From assembly GCF_001613165.1 (NCBI RefSeq), contig NZ_BDBV01000017.1, forward strand, positions 1 through 64,000: DNA of 64,000 bases. Direction: 5' to 3'. Under the pieces are notes generated by a model, which saw only the letters and a list, made by a program, of their open reading frames with translations, was not told where the DNA came from and did not search any database. Positions 44,261-52,664 of this stretch are shown here, piece after piece (within the stretch, counting starts at the first letter, position 1; every line of letters starts with the position of its first letter). The stretch is from Nocardia mexicana NBRC 108244. Its GTDB lineage: Bacteria > Actinomycetota > Actinomycetes > Mycobacteriales > Mycobacteriaceae. Position numbers and translations under genes: made by a program.

Positions 44261-45136
44261 TCAGTCCGCGATTTCGGCAAGGCCGTCACTCAGCACGACG
44301 TCGTCTCCCCGCACCGTCTCGAATGCGTATGTAGTTATCCCGTTGCCCGACTTCACCTTCCAGATCCGGGTCTCCAGATCGTCGCCGGGGAAGACCATTT
44401 TCGCGAAGCGCACCGCGAATCGTTTCAGCCGGTTCGCATCCGAGCCGCCGACCTCGGTCAGCACCGCCCAGGAGGCGAAGGCCATCGTGCACAGGCCGTG
44501 CGCGATGATGCCGGGCAGCCCGGCCTCCTTGGCGACCTCCTCGTCCAGGTGCAGCGGCACCGGGTCGCCGGAAGCCGGTGCGTAGCGGTAGGTCTGGTCG
44601 TCGTCGACGTGCTGCGGCACCGTGGCGACCGGATCCTGCGACCGCAGGCTCTCGTCGAACTTGTGCTCGGGCGCCTGCTCCCCGACCGTCTTGCCCGCAT
44701 CGATGTTCCGGAAGAACGCCGTCAGGTACTGCTCGTTGACGAGTTCGCCTGCCTCGTCGCGGCTTTCGATGTGAATGGCGATCGTGCTGCCGTTGGACCG
44801 GCCCGCATAGCCGATCGCCCGGGCTCGCGACACCAGCGTCTCGCCGGGCCGGATCGGGCGATGGAAGTGGAAGTCCTGTTCGCCGTGCACCACCCGGCCG
44901 AAGATATCCATCGGCGCCACGTCGATGACCGGCACCATCATGGCGTCGAACACCGGCACGATCGCGAAGATCGGCGGGGCCACGTCGCCGTCGCGGTGGG
45001 CCGCGATGGGATCGTTGGTGGCGGCGGCGTATTCGGCGATCCGCCCGCGCAGGACCTCGAAACGCTCGTCGTCACACCAGGTGTTCAGGCCGGAGTCGTC
45101 GAATTCGACGACCCGGCCCTCGGTGCCCGTACTCAC
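44261..45136 (-). CDS. Double hot-dog MaoC-type enoyl-CoA hydratase
   Basis: A 291-aa protein with two hot-dog halves. The C-terminal half carries the MaoC hydratase motif HLDEEVAKEAGLPGIIAHGLCTMAF (Asp and His catalytic pair in D-x4-H form). The N-terminal half (FDAMMVPVIDVAPMDIFGRVVHGEQDFHFHRPIRPGETLVSRARAIGYAG) is the non-catalytic substrate-tunnel fold. It hydrates enoyl-CoA in the (R)-specific pathway. The GTG start overlaps the SRPBCC stop (GTGA), and it is followed by the SDR gene. Confidence 0.88.
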   Translation of the reverse strand: MSTGTEGRVVEFDDSGLNTWCDDERFEVLRGRIAEYAAATNDPIAAHRDGDVAPPIFAIVPVFDAMMVPVIDVAPMDIFGRVVHGEQDFHFHRPIRPGETLVSRARAIGYAGRSNGSTIAIHIESRDEAGELVNEQYLTAFFRNIDAGKTVGEQAPEHKFDESLRSQDPVATVPQHVDDDQTYRYAPASGDPVPLHLDEEVAKEAGLPGIIAHGLCTMAFASWAVLTEVGGSDANRLKRFAVRFAKMVFPGDDLETRIWKVKSGNGITTYAFETVRGDDVVLSDGLAEIAD

Positions 45137-45567
45137 TTGGCCGCCAGCGCCTCGAGCTGCTCGAGGGACTTCTCGAGCTGCTTCATGCCGTCCTTCTCCA
45201 CGGCCTTGCCCAGCGCGCCCTTGATGAGCGCACCCTCGAAGTCGCCGTTCACCGCCAGCTCGCTGCCTTCGTCCGCCGCGGTGATGGTGAACGTGAATTC
45301 CACCTTGACACCGGCCATTCCGGTCGCGGTCAGCGTCAGCTTGCTGGGCGCGTCGACGGCGGCCACGCTCCACTCGAACTTGTTGGCCATGCCGAGCATG
45401 ACGACCTTGGCGACCAGCTTGTTACCCACCTCGAGGGTGGCCGGCGGCTCCTCCATCCACCGCTCGTGAATGGAGAACCAGTCACCCCAGGTGTTGGGAT
45501 TGCCCACAACCGCCCACAGGGCATCAGGCGCGGCAGACAGCTTCTTGGTGTATTCGATGTGTCCCAT
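45133..45567 (-). CDS. SRPBCC (START-like) lipid-binding protein
   Basis: A 144-aa helix-grip protein: IEYTKKLSAAPDALWAVVGNPNTWGDWFSIHERWME, VAKVVMLGMANKFEWSVAAVDAP and a C-terminal amphipathic helix (KAVEKDGMKQLEKSLEQLEAL). These proteins bind hydrophobic ligands. Start at MGHIEYT with GAGAGGAAACATC upstream; the longer frame to 45612 lacks a binding site. It overlaps the MaoC start. Position in the operon suggests handling of an acyl or sterol CoA substrate. Confidence 0.87.
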   Translation of the reverse strand: MGHIEYTKKLSAAPDALWAVVGNPNTWGDWFSIHERWMEEPPATLEVGNKLVAKVVMLGMANKFEWSVAAVDAPSKLTLTATGMAGVKVEFTFTITAADEGSELAVNGDFEGALIKGALGKAVEKDGMKQLEKSLEQLEALAAK

Positions 45568-45610
45568 GATGTTTCCTCTCGTCATTGAGCACCAGGCGGC
45601 TTCTACCGCC

Positions 45611-45691
45611 ATCCCGGCAAGTCGCGGAGCGCACCTTCATCCCCGGCAAGTCGCGGAGCGCACCTTCATCCCCGGCATGCTTTGGCCGGGG
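45611..45691. repeat. Family A repeat inside an operon, 29-bp units
   Basis: Head units ATCCC(C)GGCAAGTCGCGGAG followed by the spacer CGCACCTTC occur twice with 29-bp period. They lead into CCCCGGCATGCTTTGGCCGG at 45670. The element fills the gap between the thiolase stop (45692) and the SRPBCC gene, so it is transcribed. The terminal copy folds as CCCCGGC/GCCGGGG. Confidence 0.75.
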
Positions 45692-46897
45692 TCAGCGATC
45701 GGCCCGCTGGTACGCCGTCACGATCGCCGCACCGCCCAGCCCGATGTTGTGCTGCAGTGCCGCAGTCACATTCGGGACCTGGCGCTTGTCGGCCGTGCCG
45801 CGCAGCTGCCATGTCAGTTCGCTGCACTGCGCCAAACCCGTGGCGCCCAAGGGATGTCCCTTGGAGATCAGGCCGCCGGAGGGGTTGACGACCCACTTGC
45901 CGCCGTAGGTGGTCTGGTCGGCGTCGAGCAGCTTTCCGGCCTCGCCCTCGCCGCACAGGCCCAGCGCCTCGTACAGCAGCAGTTCGTTGGCCGAGAAGCA
46001 GTCGTGCAGCTCGATGACCTGGAAATCCTCGGCGCCCAGACCGGCCTGGTCGTAAACCTGCCGTGCCGCTTGGACATTCATGTCGTAGCCGATGATGCCC
46101 TTCGCCGTGCCGTCGAAGGTGGAGGCGAAGTCGGTGGTCATGGCCTGCCCGACGATCTCCACGGCCTGGGCTGCCAGGTTGTGCTTGTCGACGAACGCCT
46201 CGGAGGCGAGGATCGCCGCGCCGGAGCCGTCGGAGGTCGGCGAGCACTGCAGCTTGGTCAGCGGGTCGTAGATCATCCGCGCGTCCAGGATGTCCTGCAT
46301 CGAATACGCGTCCTGGAACTGCGAATACGGGTTGTTGACCGAATGCTTGTGGTTCTTGTACCCGATCTTCGCGAAGTGCTCGGCCGTGGTGCCGTACGCC
46401 TTCATATGCTCGCGACCGGCCGCGCCGAACATCCACGGCGCGGGCGGGAACAGCACCTCGGAGATCTCGGCCAGCGCCATCATGTGCTTGGCCATCGGCT
46501 GCTCGCGGTCGTCCCAGGTCGAACCGAGCGATCCGGGCTGCATCTTCTCGAACCCCAGCGCCAGGGTGCAGTCGGCCAGGCCGCCCCGAATCGCCTGTGC
46601 CGCAAGATATAAGGCGGTGGACCCGGTCGAGCAGTTGTTGTTGACGTTGACGACCGGGATGCCGGTCATGCCCAGCTCGTAGACGGCCCGCTGGCCCGAG
46701 GTGGATTCGCCGTACACGTAGCCGACGTAGGCGTGCTGCACCTGATCGTAGGAAATCCCCGCGTCCGCAAGCGCTTTCGTGCCCGACTCGCGCGCCATGT
46801 CCGGGTAGTCCCAGTCGCTGCCGTCCTCGTTCTTGCGCCGCCCCGGCTTCTCGAACTTCGTCATGCCGACGCCGACGACGTAGACCTTGTTCGCCAT
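45692..46897 (-). CDS. Thiolase / lipid-transfer acyltransferase (SCP-2 thiolase type)
   Basis: A 401-aa thiolase-superfamily protein of the lipid-transfer/SCPx-thiolase branch. It has [22 protein letters not shown] with the nucleophilic Cys, [21 protein letters not shown], and [21 protein letters not shown] with the catalytic His. It would perform thiolytic release of acetyl- or propionyl-CoA. The start at MANKVYVVG has GAGGAG upstream. It is the first gene of the operon, behind a palindromic operator. Confidence 0.92.
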   Translation of the reverse strand: MANKVYVVGVGMTKFEKPGRRKNEDGSDWDYPDMARESGTKALADAGISYDQVQHAYVGYVYGESTSGQRAVYELGMTGIPVVNVNNNCSTGSTALYLAAQAIRGGLADCTLALGFEKMQPGSLGSTWDDREQPMAKHMMALAEISEVLFPPAPWMFGAAGREHMKAYGTTAEHFAKIGYKNHKHSVNNPYSQFQDAYSMQDILDARMIYDPLTKLQCSPTSDGSGAAILASEAFVDKHNLAAQAVEIVGQAMTTDFASTFDGTAKGIIGYDMNVQAARQVYDQAGLGAEDFQVIELHDCFSANELLLYEALGLCGEGEAGKLLDADQTTYGGKWVVNPSGGLISKGHPLGATGLAQCSELTWQLRGTADKRQVPNVTAALQHNIGLGGAAIVTAYQRADR

Positions 46898-46969
46898 CGA
46901 ACTCCTCACATCCGGCCGCCCACCTCGATGGGCGGCATGCGCCGATCCAGCGGATCGAACCTGGAAACA

Positions 46970-46998
46970 AACATACAAGGCTGTATGTAACTTGACAA
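46970..46998 (-). promoter_or_regulatory. Promoter with overlapping palindromic operator for the thiolase operon
   Basis: On the minus strand, TTGTCA (46998-46993), 17 bp, and TATGTT (46975-46970) form a promoter. The perfect palindrome ACATACA-AGGC-TGTATGT (46971-46988) covers the -10 and spacer. Repression by the neighbouring TetR protein is the simple reading. Confidence 0.65.
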
Positions 46999-47100
46999 GA
47001 GGTCGCGTCCTCCCCACGCATGGGTGAGGAGCGCGGCACAGACGGGGTGAGGGGCGCGCCGGTAACAGCGATGCGGTGGTGGGTCAGCGAAGGCGAGACG

Positions 47101-47745
47101 TCAGGTGGTGGAGCGCAGGCCCGACAGGGTGGATTCCGCGGCGAGGCGCAGGTGCGCCGCGGCCCGCTTCCAGCGCCGTAGCGCCCGATCGGAATCCGGA
47201 TCGATGAAGTTGGAGACCAGGATTCCGCGCAGCGCGTCCATCGCGGTGTAGACGAAGTCGCGCGCGATCTTCCGGTCGACCTCGTCCGGAACCATCTGGG
47301 CCACCGCGGTCAGCACGGCGTTGTTGACGAACGGCTCGACCTTCGCCATCTCGGCGGCCAGCACCCGGTCGACGCGCCCGGCGACCCACAGTTCCATCGC
47401 GGCGACGAACAGCGGGCCCTGGTGCAGCTCCCAGAGGAACTCCAGGACGGCCGCCACCGGATCGCCCTCGGCGCGGAAGCGGCCGAGTTCCTGCATGGCC
47501 GCGTCGGTGCGGCGCTGGGCGAGATGGCTGATGGCCGCCACGACGAGATCCGTCTTCGACCCGAAGTGGTGTACCTGCGCGCCGCGGGTGACGCCCGCAC
47601 GCTCGGCGACCCGGGGCGTCGTGGTGCCCGCGTAGCCGTATTCGACCAGGCAGTCGATGGTCGCGTCGAGTAGCCGGACGCGCATCTCACTGCTGCGCTG
47701 CTCCTGTGTGCGACGCTGTGGTTTCGAGACTGCGGGCCTGGCCAT
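47101..47745 (-). CDS. TetR family regulator of the acyl-CoA operon
   Basis: A 214-aa TetR repressor. The helix-turn-helix is VRLLDATIDCLVEYGYAGTT with TPRVAERAGVTRGAQVHHFG and SKTDLVVAAISHL. The ligand domain includes ELHQGPLFVAAMELWVAGRVD. Its gene lies upstream of the thiolase operon in the same direction. The palindrome at 46971-46988 between them suggests it represses that operon, with an acyl-CoA as likely inducer by analogy to similar regulators. Confidence 0.87.
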   Translation of the reverse strand: MARPAVSKPQRRTQEQRSSEMRVRLLDATIDCLVEYGYAGTTTPRVAERAGVTRGAQVHHFGSKTDLVVAAISHLAQRRTDAAMQELGRFRAEGDPVAAVLEFLWELHQGPLFVAAMELWVAGRVDRVLAAEMAKVEPFVNNAVLTAVAQMVPDEVDRKIARDFVYTAMDALRGILVSNFIDPDSDRALRRWKRAAAHLRLAAESTLSGLRSTT

Positions 47746-48094
47746 TCCGGGAATTCTACACTTACGTACAGATCTGCACGAAAATCATAGGAGCCGCTCG
47801 CCGATCGCCCTGTGCCACAACATCTTATGCGTCGGCACGGCGCGAGCAATCCGAGGCCGCCCGTTTGCCCGGCGCGGGCGGGTCGGTGACCGCATCCGCA
47901 GCCGACCGACTTCGACGAATCAGCACACAATTCCCCGGACTGCGAACAAAAGTGCCGAACAGGCGAACCGGAGTGCAATCACATTGCCACCGCCACAACC
48001 GGCTACATACCGTGTGAATTGTCGATCGAGCCAGGGGGACCGCATCGACTTCGGTTTCGAAAATGTTAACACAATTCCCACGGGGCGGTACGAG
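47746..48094 (+). promoter_or_regulatory. Control region of the polyketide operon with repeated ACACAATTCCC
   Basis: This 349-bp gap holds no gene. The 11-mer ACACAATTCCC occurs at 47925-47935 and again at 48069-48079. An inverted variant, ACAATTCACAC, is read on the other strand at 48012-48022. Such spaced copies before a 13-gene operon suggest activator or repressor sites. I could not assign -35 and -10 boxes with confidence. Confidence 0.5.
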
Positions 48095-48556
48095 ATGGCA
48101 ACAAAAACATCGACGGCGGGAAGAATCGATCCCGGCGCGACGGACTACGGCCTATGGAACCGGTTCTATGCCGACCATATGGCGGCGCTCGACGCGGGCG
48201 ATGTCACGAACTGGTCCGCGGACTTTCTGCCGGAGGCCGTCTTTACCGCGAGCGGGCTCGAGAATCCGTTGCGCGGGGCCCGGCAGATCGAGGAGGCGGC
48301 GGCCGCGGGCCATGCGGCGCGGACGAAGTCCGGCGTCCGGCACCGGCATCTGGTCTCGATGCTGCGGATCGAGCCGCGCACCCCGACCCTCACCCGGGCG
48401 ACCAGCTACGTGCTGGTCATCGAATCCCGGGTCGGCGGCGGGTCCGAGATCTACGCCAGCACGCTCTGCGAGGACCTGCTGGTTCGCCGCGACGACCGCT
48501 GGCGGATCCGGTACCGCCGCGTCACCCGCGACGACAAGCCCTGGGAGCGCGCATGA
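48095..48556 (+). CDS. SnoaL-like polyketide-associated protein 1
   Basis: A 153-aa SnoaL/NTF2-like fold protein: DYGLWNRFYADHMAALDAGD, WSADFLPEAVFTASGLENPLRGARQIEEAAAAGH, and CEDLLVRRDDRWRIRYRRVTRDD at the end. In aromatic polyketide clusters, SnoaL-type proteins are late cyclases or hydroxylase partners. It is the first gene of the operon, starting at ATG 48095 with GGGGCGG upstream, and its stop overlaps the second SnoaL-like gene (ATGA). Confidence 0.85.
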   Translation: MATKTSTAGRIDPGATDYGLWNRFYADHMAALDAGDVTNWSADFLPEAVFTASGLENPLRGARQIEEAAAAGHAARTKSGVRHRHLVSMLRIEPRTPTLTRATSYVLVIESRVGGGSEIYASTLCEDLLVRRDDRWRIRYRRVTRDDKPWERA

Positions 48557-48981
48557 CCGCCACCGCGGCCGCCGTCCGGCCGGCGGCGCTCACCGCGAAC
48601 ATCGAGCAGTTCTACGCCGACCAGGTGCAGGCACTGGACCGCGGTGACTTCGCGGCCTACGCCGCGACATTCGTCCCCGAGGCGGTCTTCCGCATAGCCG
48701 GTCTCCGCACCTTGCTCGGGCGGGCACAGATCGTCGACCACAGCCGCACACTTCGGGCAGAACGGTCGGCACGCAATGCGGTGCAGCGCCACTACATGTC
48801 CAATTATTCGGTCGAGTCGACGGCGGCGGGGGTGCTGGTGCGCGCCATTGTTCTCACCGTCGAGTCCGCGCCGGGGCAACCGGCCCGACCGACCGGAATT
48901 ATTTCGTGTGAAGACATTCTCACCCTCGATGCCGAGGGGCGATATCTGGTCGAGTTGCGGACCGCAATGCGCCTCGCGTAG
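48553..48981 (+). CDS. SnoaL-like polyketide-associated protein 2
   Basis: A 142-aa SnoaL-like protein similar in plan to its upstream neighbour: NIEQFYADQVQALDRGDFAAYAATFVPEAVFRIAGL, then GRAQIVDHSRTLRAERSARN, and CEDILTLDAEGRYLVELRT. A translational overlap with the first gene suggests the two proteins act as a pair, perhaps as a heterodimeric cyclase or as two sequential enzymes. It is followed by the ketosynthase 62 bp later. Confidence 0.85.
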   Translation: MTATAAAVRPAALTANIEQFYADQVQALDRGDFAAYAATFVPEAVFRIAGLRTLLGRAQIVDHSRTLRAERSARNAVQRHYMSNYSVESTAAGVLVRAIVLTVESAPGQPARPTGIISCEDILTLDAEGRYLVELRTAMRLA

Positions 48982-49043
48982 CTCGCACTGCCACCTTTCC
49001 ACCGCCGGGCCCGAATTCCGGCGCGGTTGATTCAGGAGTCCTA

Positions 49044-50312
49044 ATGTCAAACCTCCGCAGAGTCGTCGTCACGGGTATCGGTGTGGTTGCACCGGGTATG
49101 CCCGGACGGAAGAATTTTTGGAATCTCATCGCCGGCGGGCGCACCGCGACCCGGCGGATGACCCTCGTCGATCCGACACCCTTCCGCTCGCAGGTCGCCG
49201 CCGAGGTCGACTTCGACCCGCTGATGTGCGGACTGAGCCCCGCCGAGACCTCGCGCATGGATCGGGTCGGCCAGTTCGCCCTGGTCGCCGCGCGCGAGGC
49301 GCTGGTGGACAGCGGCCTCGAGTTCGACCGCACCGATCCGTGCGATACGGGGGTCGTGGTGGGCACGGCCGTGGGGTCCACGCCGGGGCTGGAATCGGAG
49401 TACGTCCGGATGAGCGACCGGGGGCGGCTGTGGGAGGTCGCCGAGCGCGAGGCGTCTCCGAACTACTACTCCTATTACATCCCCAGCTCCATCGCCGCCG
49501 AGCTGGCGATGGAAGTCGGTGCGCAGGGCCCGGTTTCGGTGGTGTCCAGCGGTTGCACCTCGGGGCTGGACTCGGTCACGCACGCGGTCGAGCTGGTCCG
49601 CGAGGGCACGATCGAGCGGGCGGTGTGCGGCGCCTCGGACGCGCCGATCTCCCCGATCACCATCGCGTGCTTCGACGCGATCAAGGCCACCACGCCGCGG
49701 TTGGAGAGCCCGGAGCGCGCGTCGCGGCCGTTCGACCTGTCCCGCAACGGATTCGTGCTCGGCGAGGGCGCGGCCATGTTCGTGATCGAGGAACTCTCGG
49801 CCGCGGTGCGGCGCGGGGTGCCGATCTACGGCGAGATCAGCGGATTCGCCGGGCGGTGCAACGCGTACCACATGACCGGGCTGCGCCCGGACGGCGCCGA
49901 GATGGCCGACGCCATCACCTCCGCCCTGCGTCAGGCCCGCGTCGCGCCGACGGATATCGGCTACATCAACGCGCACGGGTCCGGCACCAAGCAGAACGAC
50001 AGGCACGAGACCGCCGCGTTCAAGCGCTCCCTGGGCGACCACGCGTACCGCACGCCGATCAGTTCGATCAAGTCGATGGTCGGACATTCGCTGGGCGCCA
50101 TCGGCTCCATCGAGATCGCCGCCTGCCTGCTCGCCCTCACCAACGATCTGCTGCCCCCGACCGCCAACTGGACCGCGCGCGATCCGGAGTGCGACCTGGA
50201 CTACATCCCGGGCGAGGCGCGACCGGCGGCGTTGGACCACGCCCTGACCGTCGGCAGCGGCTTCGGCGGTTTCCAGAGCGCGATGGTCATCTCCCGGGTG
50301 GGTGCGCGATGA
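49044..50312 (+). CDS. Type II polyketide ketosynthase alpha (KS-alpha)
   Basis: Condensing subunit of the minimal aromatic polyketide synthase (422 aa). The nucleophile is Cys171 in VSSGCTSGLDS. His311 is in NAHGSGTKQND, and Lys343 and His348 in SIKSMVGHSLGAIGS, so the active site is complete. It forms a heterodimer with the next gene product and extends malonyl units on the ACP. AGGAG lies before the ATG. Its stop overlaps the chain-length-factor start. Confidence 0.95.
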   Translation: MSNLRRVVVTGIGVVAPGMPGRKNFWNLIAGGRTATRRMTLVDPTPFRSQVAAEVDFDPLMCGLSPAETSRMDRVGQFALVAAREALVDSGLEFDRTDPCDTGVVVGTAVGSTPGLESEYVRMSDRGRLWEVAEREASPNYYSYYIPSSIAAELAMEVGAQGPVSVVSSGCTSGLDSVTHAVELVREGTIERAVCGASDAPISPITIACFDAIKATTPRLESPERASRPFDLSRNGFVLGEGAAMFVIEELSAAVRRGVPIYGEISGFAGRCNAYHMTGLRPDGAEMADAITSALRQARVAPTDIGYINAHGSGTKQNDRHETAAFKRSLGDHAYRTPISSIKSMVGHSLGAIGSIEIAACLLALTNDLLPPTANWTARDPECDLDYIPGEARPAALDHALTVGSGFGGFQSAMVISRVGAR

Positions 50313-51574
50313 GCGCCGTCATCACCGGGCTGGGCGTGATCTCGCCGTTCGGGCTCGGCGCCGAGGCGTACTGGTCGGCGACGCTCGAGGCCGCCAATGC
50401 CGTCGCGCCGATCACCCGGTTCGACGGCGGGCGCTACGCGACGGGCGTCGCGGGCGAGCTGACGGAGTTCGAACCGCGGGCGCACCTGCCCGCCCGGCTG
50501 CTGCCGCAGACCGATCGGGTCACCCAGTTCGCGCTGGTCGCGGCCCAGGAAGCGCTCGACGACGCGCAGCTGTCCCCCGACGATCTCGCCGGATACTCGG
50601 CGGCGGTGGTCACGGCCAACAACGGCGGCGGCTTCGAGTTCGCGCAGAAGGAGATGCAGGCGCTGTGGGCGCAGGGGCCCGACCACGTCAGCGCCTACCA
50701 GTCCTTCGCCTGGTTCTACGCGGTCAACTCCGGGCAGATCTCCATCCAGCACGGAATGAAGGGGTCCGGCCGGGCGCTGGTCGCCGACGATGCGGGCGGC
50801 ATGGAGACGATCGGACAGGCGCGGCGGCAATTGCGTTTCGCCACAGCAGATTCCGGCGTCGACGGCTGCCGGATCGTGCTGGCGGGAGCGGTGGACACGA
50901 ATGCCTGCCCCTGGGGTTGGTCGGCCTACACCAGCGCCGGGCTGATGACCGCCGGAGCCGACCCGGACACGGCCTACCGGCCGTTCTCCCCCGGCGCCTC
51001 CGGATTCGTCTCCGGCGAGGGCGGCGCGCTGCTGACCGTGCAGCCCGACCGAGCATCCGACGGCACGCGGCCGCACCGCCGGTACGCCGAAATCGCCGGA
51101 TTCGCCTCGACTTTCGATGGCCGGGGCGCGCCCGGAGCGGGGCTCGAACGGGCGATCCGCAGGGCGCTGGCGGATGCCGAAGCGGGTCCCGAGGAGGTCG
51201 ACGTGATCTTCGCCGACGGATTCGGCACCGCGGACATGGACGAGCAGGAGGTGCGGGCGATCACCGCCGTCTTCGGCGCCGGAACCGTGCCCGTCACGGT
51301 GCCCAAGGCCGGAATCGGCCGTGTCGGTTGCGGTTCCGGCGCGCTGGACATCGCCACCGCGTGCCTGGCACTGCGGGCCGGTGTCATCCCGCCCACCCGG
51401 GACTACCCGCGCTCGCTGCGGGCCCGGGACCTGGACATCCCTACCAGCCCCGTCCCCGCGGACCTCGGTGCCGCACTGGTACTCAGCCGCGGGCGCGGCG
51501 GCTTCAATTCGGCGACCTTGCTGCGCAGGCCGAGCAGCGCTGTCGCGGTAGCGAACTCGGCCACGAAGAGGTGA
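50309..51574 (+). CDS. Chain length factor (KS-beta)
   Basis: Non-condensing partner of KS-alpha (421 aa), which sets polyketide length. The overall KS fold is kept (VITGLGVISPFGLGAEAYW, FSPGASGFVSGEGGALLTV), but the nucleophile position reads ALVADDAGGMET, with Asp161 instead of Cys. Most chain-length factors have Gln here (AEQAGG). The start codon overlaps the KS-alpha stop (ATGA), as usual for this pair. The product length cannot be told from sequence alone. Confidence 0.94.
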   Translation: MSAVITGLGVISPFGLGAEAYWSATLEAANAVAPITRFDGGRYATGVAGELTEFEPRAHLPARLLPQTDRVTQFALVAAQEALDDAQLSPDDLAGYSAAVVTANNGGGFEFAQKEMQALWAQGPDHVSAYQSFAWFYAVNSGQISIQHGMKGSGRALVADDAGGMETIGQARRQLRFATADSGVDGCRIVLAGAVDTNACPWGWSAYTSAGLMTAGADPDTAYRPFSPGASGFVSGEGGALLTVQPDRASDGTRPHRRYAEIAGFASTFDGRGAPGAGLERAIRRALADAEAGPEEVDVIFADGFGTADMDEQEVRAITAVFGAGTVPVTVPKAGIGRVGCGSGALDIATACLALRAGVIPPTRDYPRSLRARDLDIPTSPVPADLGAALVLSRGRGGFNSATLLRRPSSAVAVANSATKR

Positions 51575-51579
51575 ATCAC

Positions 51580-51852
51580 ATGAAGGACGACACCATGCAC
51601 AGGGAAATTCTCGCGACGGTGCTGCGGCAGGTGGCGGGTGACGACGCCGCCATCGAGGTGGCCACCCTCGACCAGGCCGGTGACGAAACCCTGTTCGAGG
51701 ACATGGGTTTCGACTCCATCGCACTGCTGGAGGTGCTCAACCGGCTCAAGCGCGAGCACGGCATCGCGCTCGACGACGATGTGCTCGAGCAGGCCAAGTC
51801 CCCGGCCCAGCTGGTCGCGGCGATCGACGAGGAGCGCCGAAATGTCGCCTGA
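51580..51852 (+). CDS. Acyl carrier protein of the type II PKS
   Basis: A 90-aa acyl carrier protein. The phosphopantetheine site is Ser46 in FEDMGFDSIALLEVLNRL. The sequence is acidic and four-helical. It carries the growing chain between KS, KR and cyclases. GAAGAGGTG precedes the ATG five bases after the CLF stop. Its end overlaps the ketoreductase start by 11 bp. No phosphopantetheinyl transferase is visible in the window. Confidence 0.94.
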   Translation: MKDDTMHREILATVLRQVAGDDAAIEVATLDQAGDETLFEDMGFDSIALLEVLNRLKREHGIALDDDVLEQAKSPAQLVAAIDEERRNVA

Positions 51853-52636
51853 CACGAACGGACAGGCCCGGGTCGCGCTCATCTCCGGTGGCACCAGCGG
51901 CATCGGCCTCGCCACCGCCACCCGGCTCGGCACCGCCGGGTATCGGGTGTTCATCTGCGGGCGCAACGCCGACCGGCTCGCCTCCACCCTCGAGGATCTG
52001 CGCACCCTCGGCATCACCGCCGACGGCGTCGGTTGCGATGTGCGCGACGAGACCTCGATCGAGGCGTTCATCGCCGCCGGAGTCGAGCGCTTCGGCCCGG
52101 TCGACACCCTGGTCAACAATGCCGGAATCCCCGGCGGCGGGGTGACCAGCGGACTGTCGAGCGAGCTGTGGGACACCGTGATCAGCACCAACCTGCGCAG
52201 CGTCTTCCTGATGTCGAAGTACGTGCTGACCACGGGGCGGATGCAGACGCTGCCCGCCGGACAGATCATCAATATCGCGTCCACCGGCGGCAAGCAGGGC
52301 GTGGTGCTCGGCGCGCCGTACACGGCGTCCAAGCACGGCGTGGTCGGCTTCTCCAAGTCGCTCGGACTGGAGCTGGCGGGCACCGGGATCACGGTGAACG
52401 CCGTCTGCCCGGGCTATGTCGAAACGCCTATGGCACAGCATGTCCGGAGCAACTACTCGAAGATCTGGGATATCGAGGAGTCGGCGGTGCTGACGAAATT
52501 CGAGGCCAAGATCCCGCTGGGCCGCTACACCACCCCCGACGAGGTGGCCGGGCTCGTCGAATTCCTCACCACTCCGCCCGCCGCCGCCATCACCGCGCAG
52601 GCGATCAACGTCTGCGGCGGCCTGGGCAACTACTGA
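51842..52636 (+). CDS. ActIII-like polyketide C9 ketoreductase
   Basis: A 264-aa SDR. The cofactor loop is GGTSGIG (residues 16-22), NNAG is near 92-95, and the catalytic set is Ser147, Tyr160 and Lys164. ASTGGKQGV, PYTASKHGVVGFSKSLGLEL, ITVNAVCPGYVETPMA and the C-terminal ITAQAINVCGGLGNY closely match the ActIII family. These enzymes reduce the C9 ketone of the nascent chain with NADPH. It overlaps the ACP gene. Confidence 0.93.
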   Translation: MSPDTNGQARVALISGGTSGIGLATATRLGTAGYRVFICGRNADRLASTLEDLRTLGITADGVGCDVRDETSIEAFIAAGVERFGPVDTLVNNAGIPGGGVTSGLSSELWDTVISTNLRSVFLMSKYVLTTGRMQTLPAGQIINIASTGGKQGVVLGAPYTASKHGVVGFSKSLGLELAGTGITVNAVCPGYVETPMAQHVRSNYSKIWDIEESAVLTKFEAKIPLGRYTTPDEVAGLVEFLTTPPAAAITAQAINVCGGLGNY

Positions 52637-52664
52637 CCGGCACCTACCGATCGAGGACAATGCC

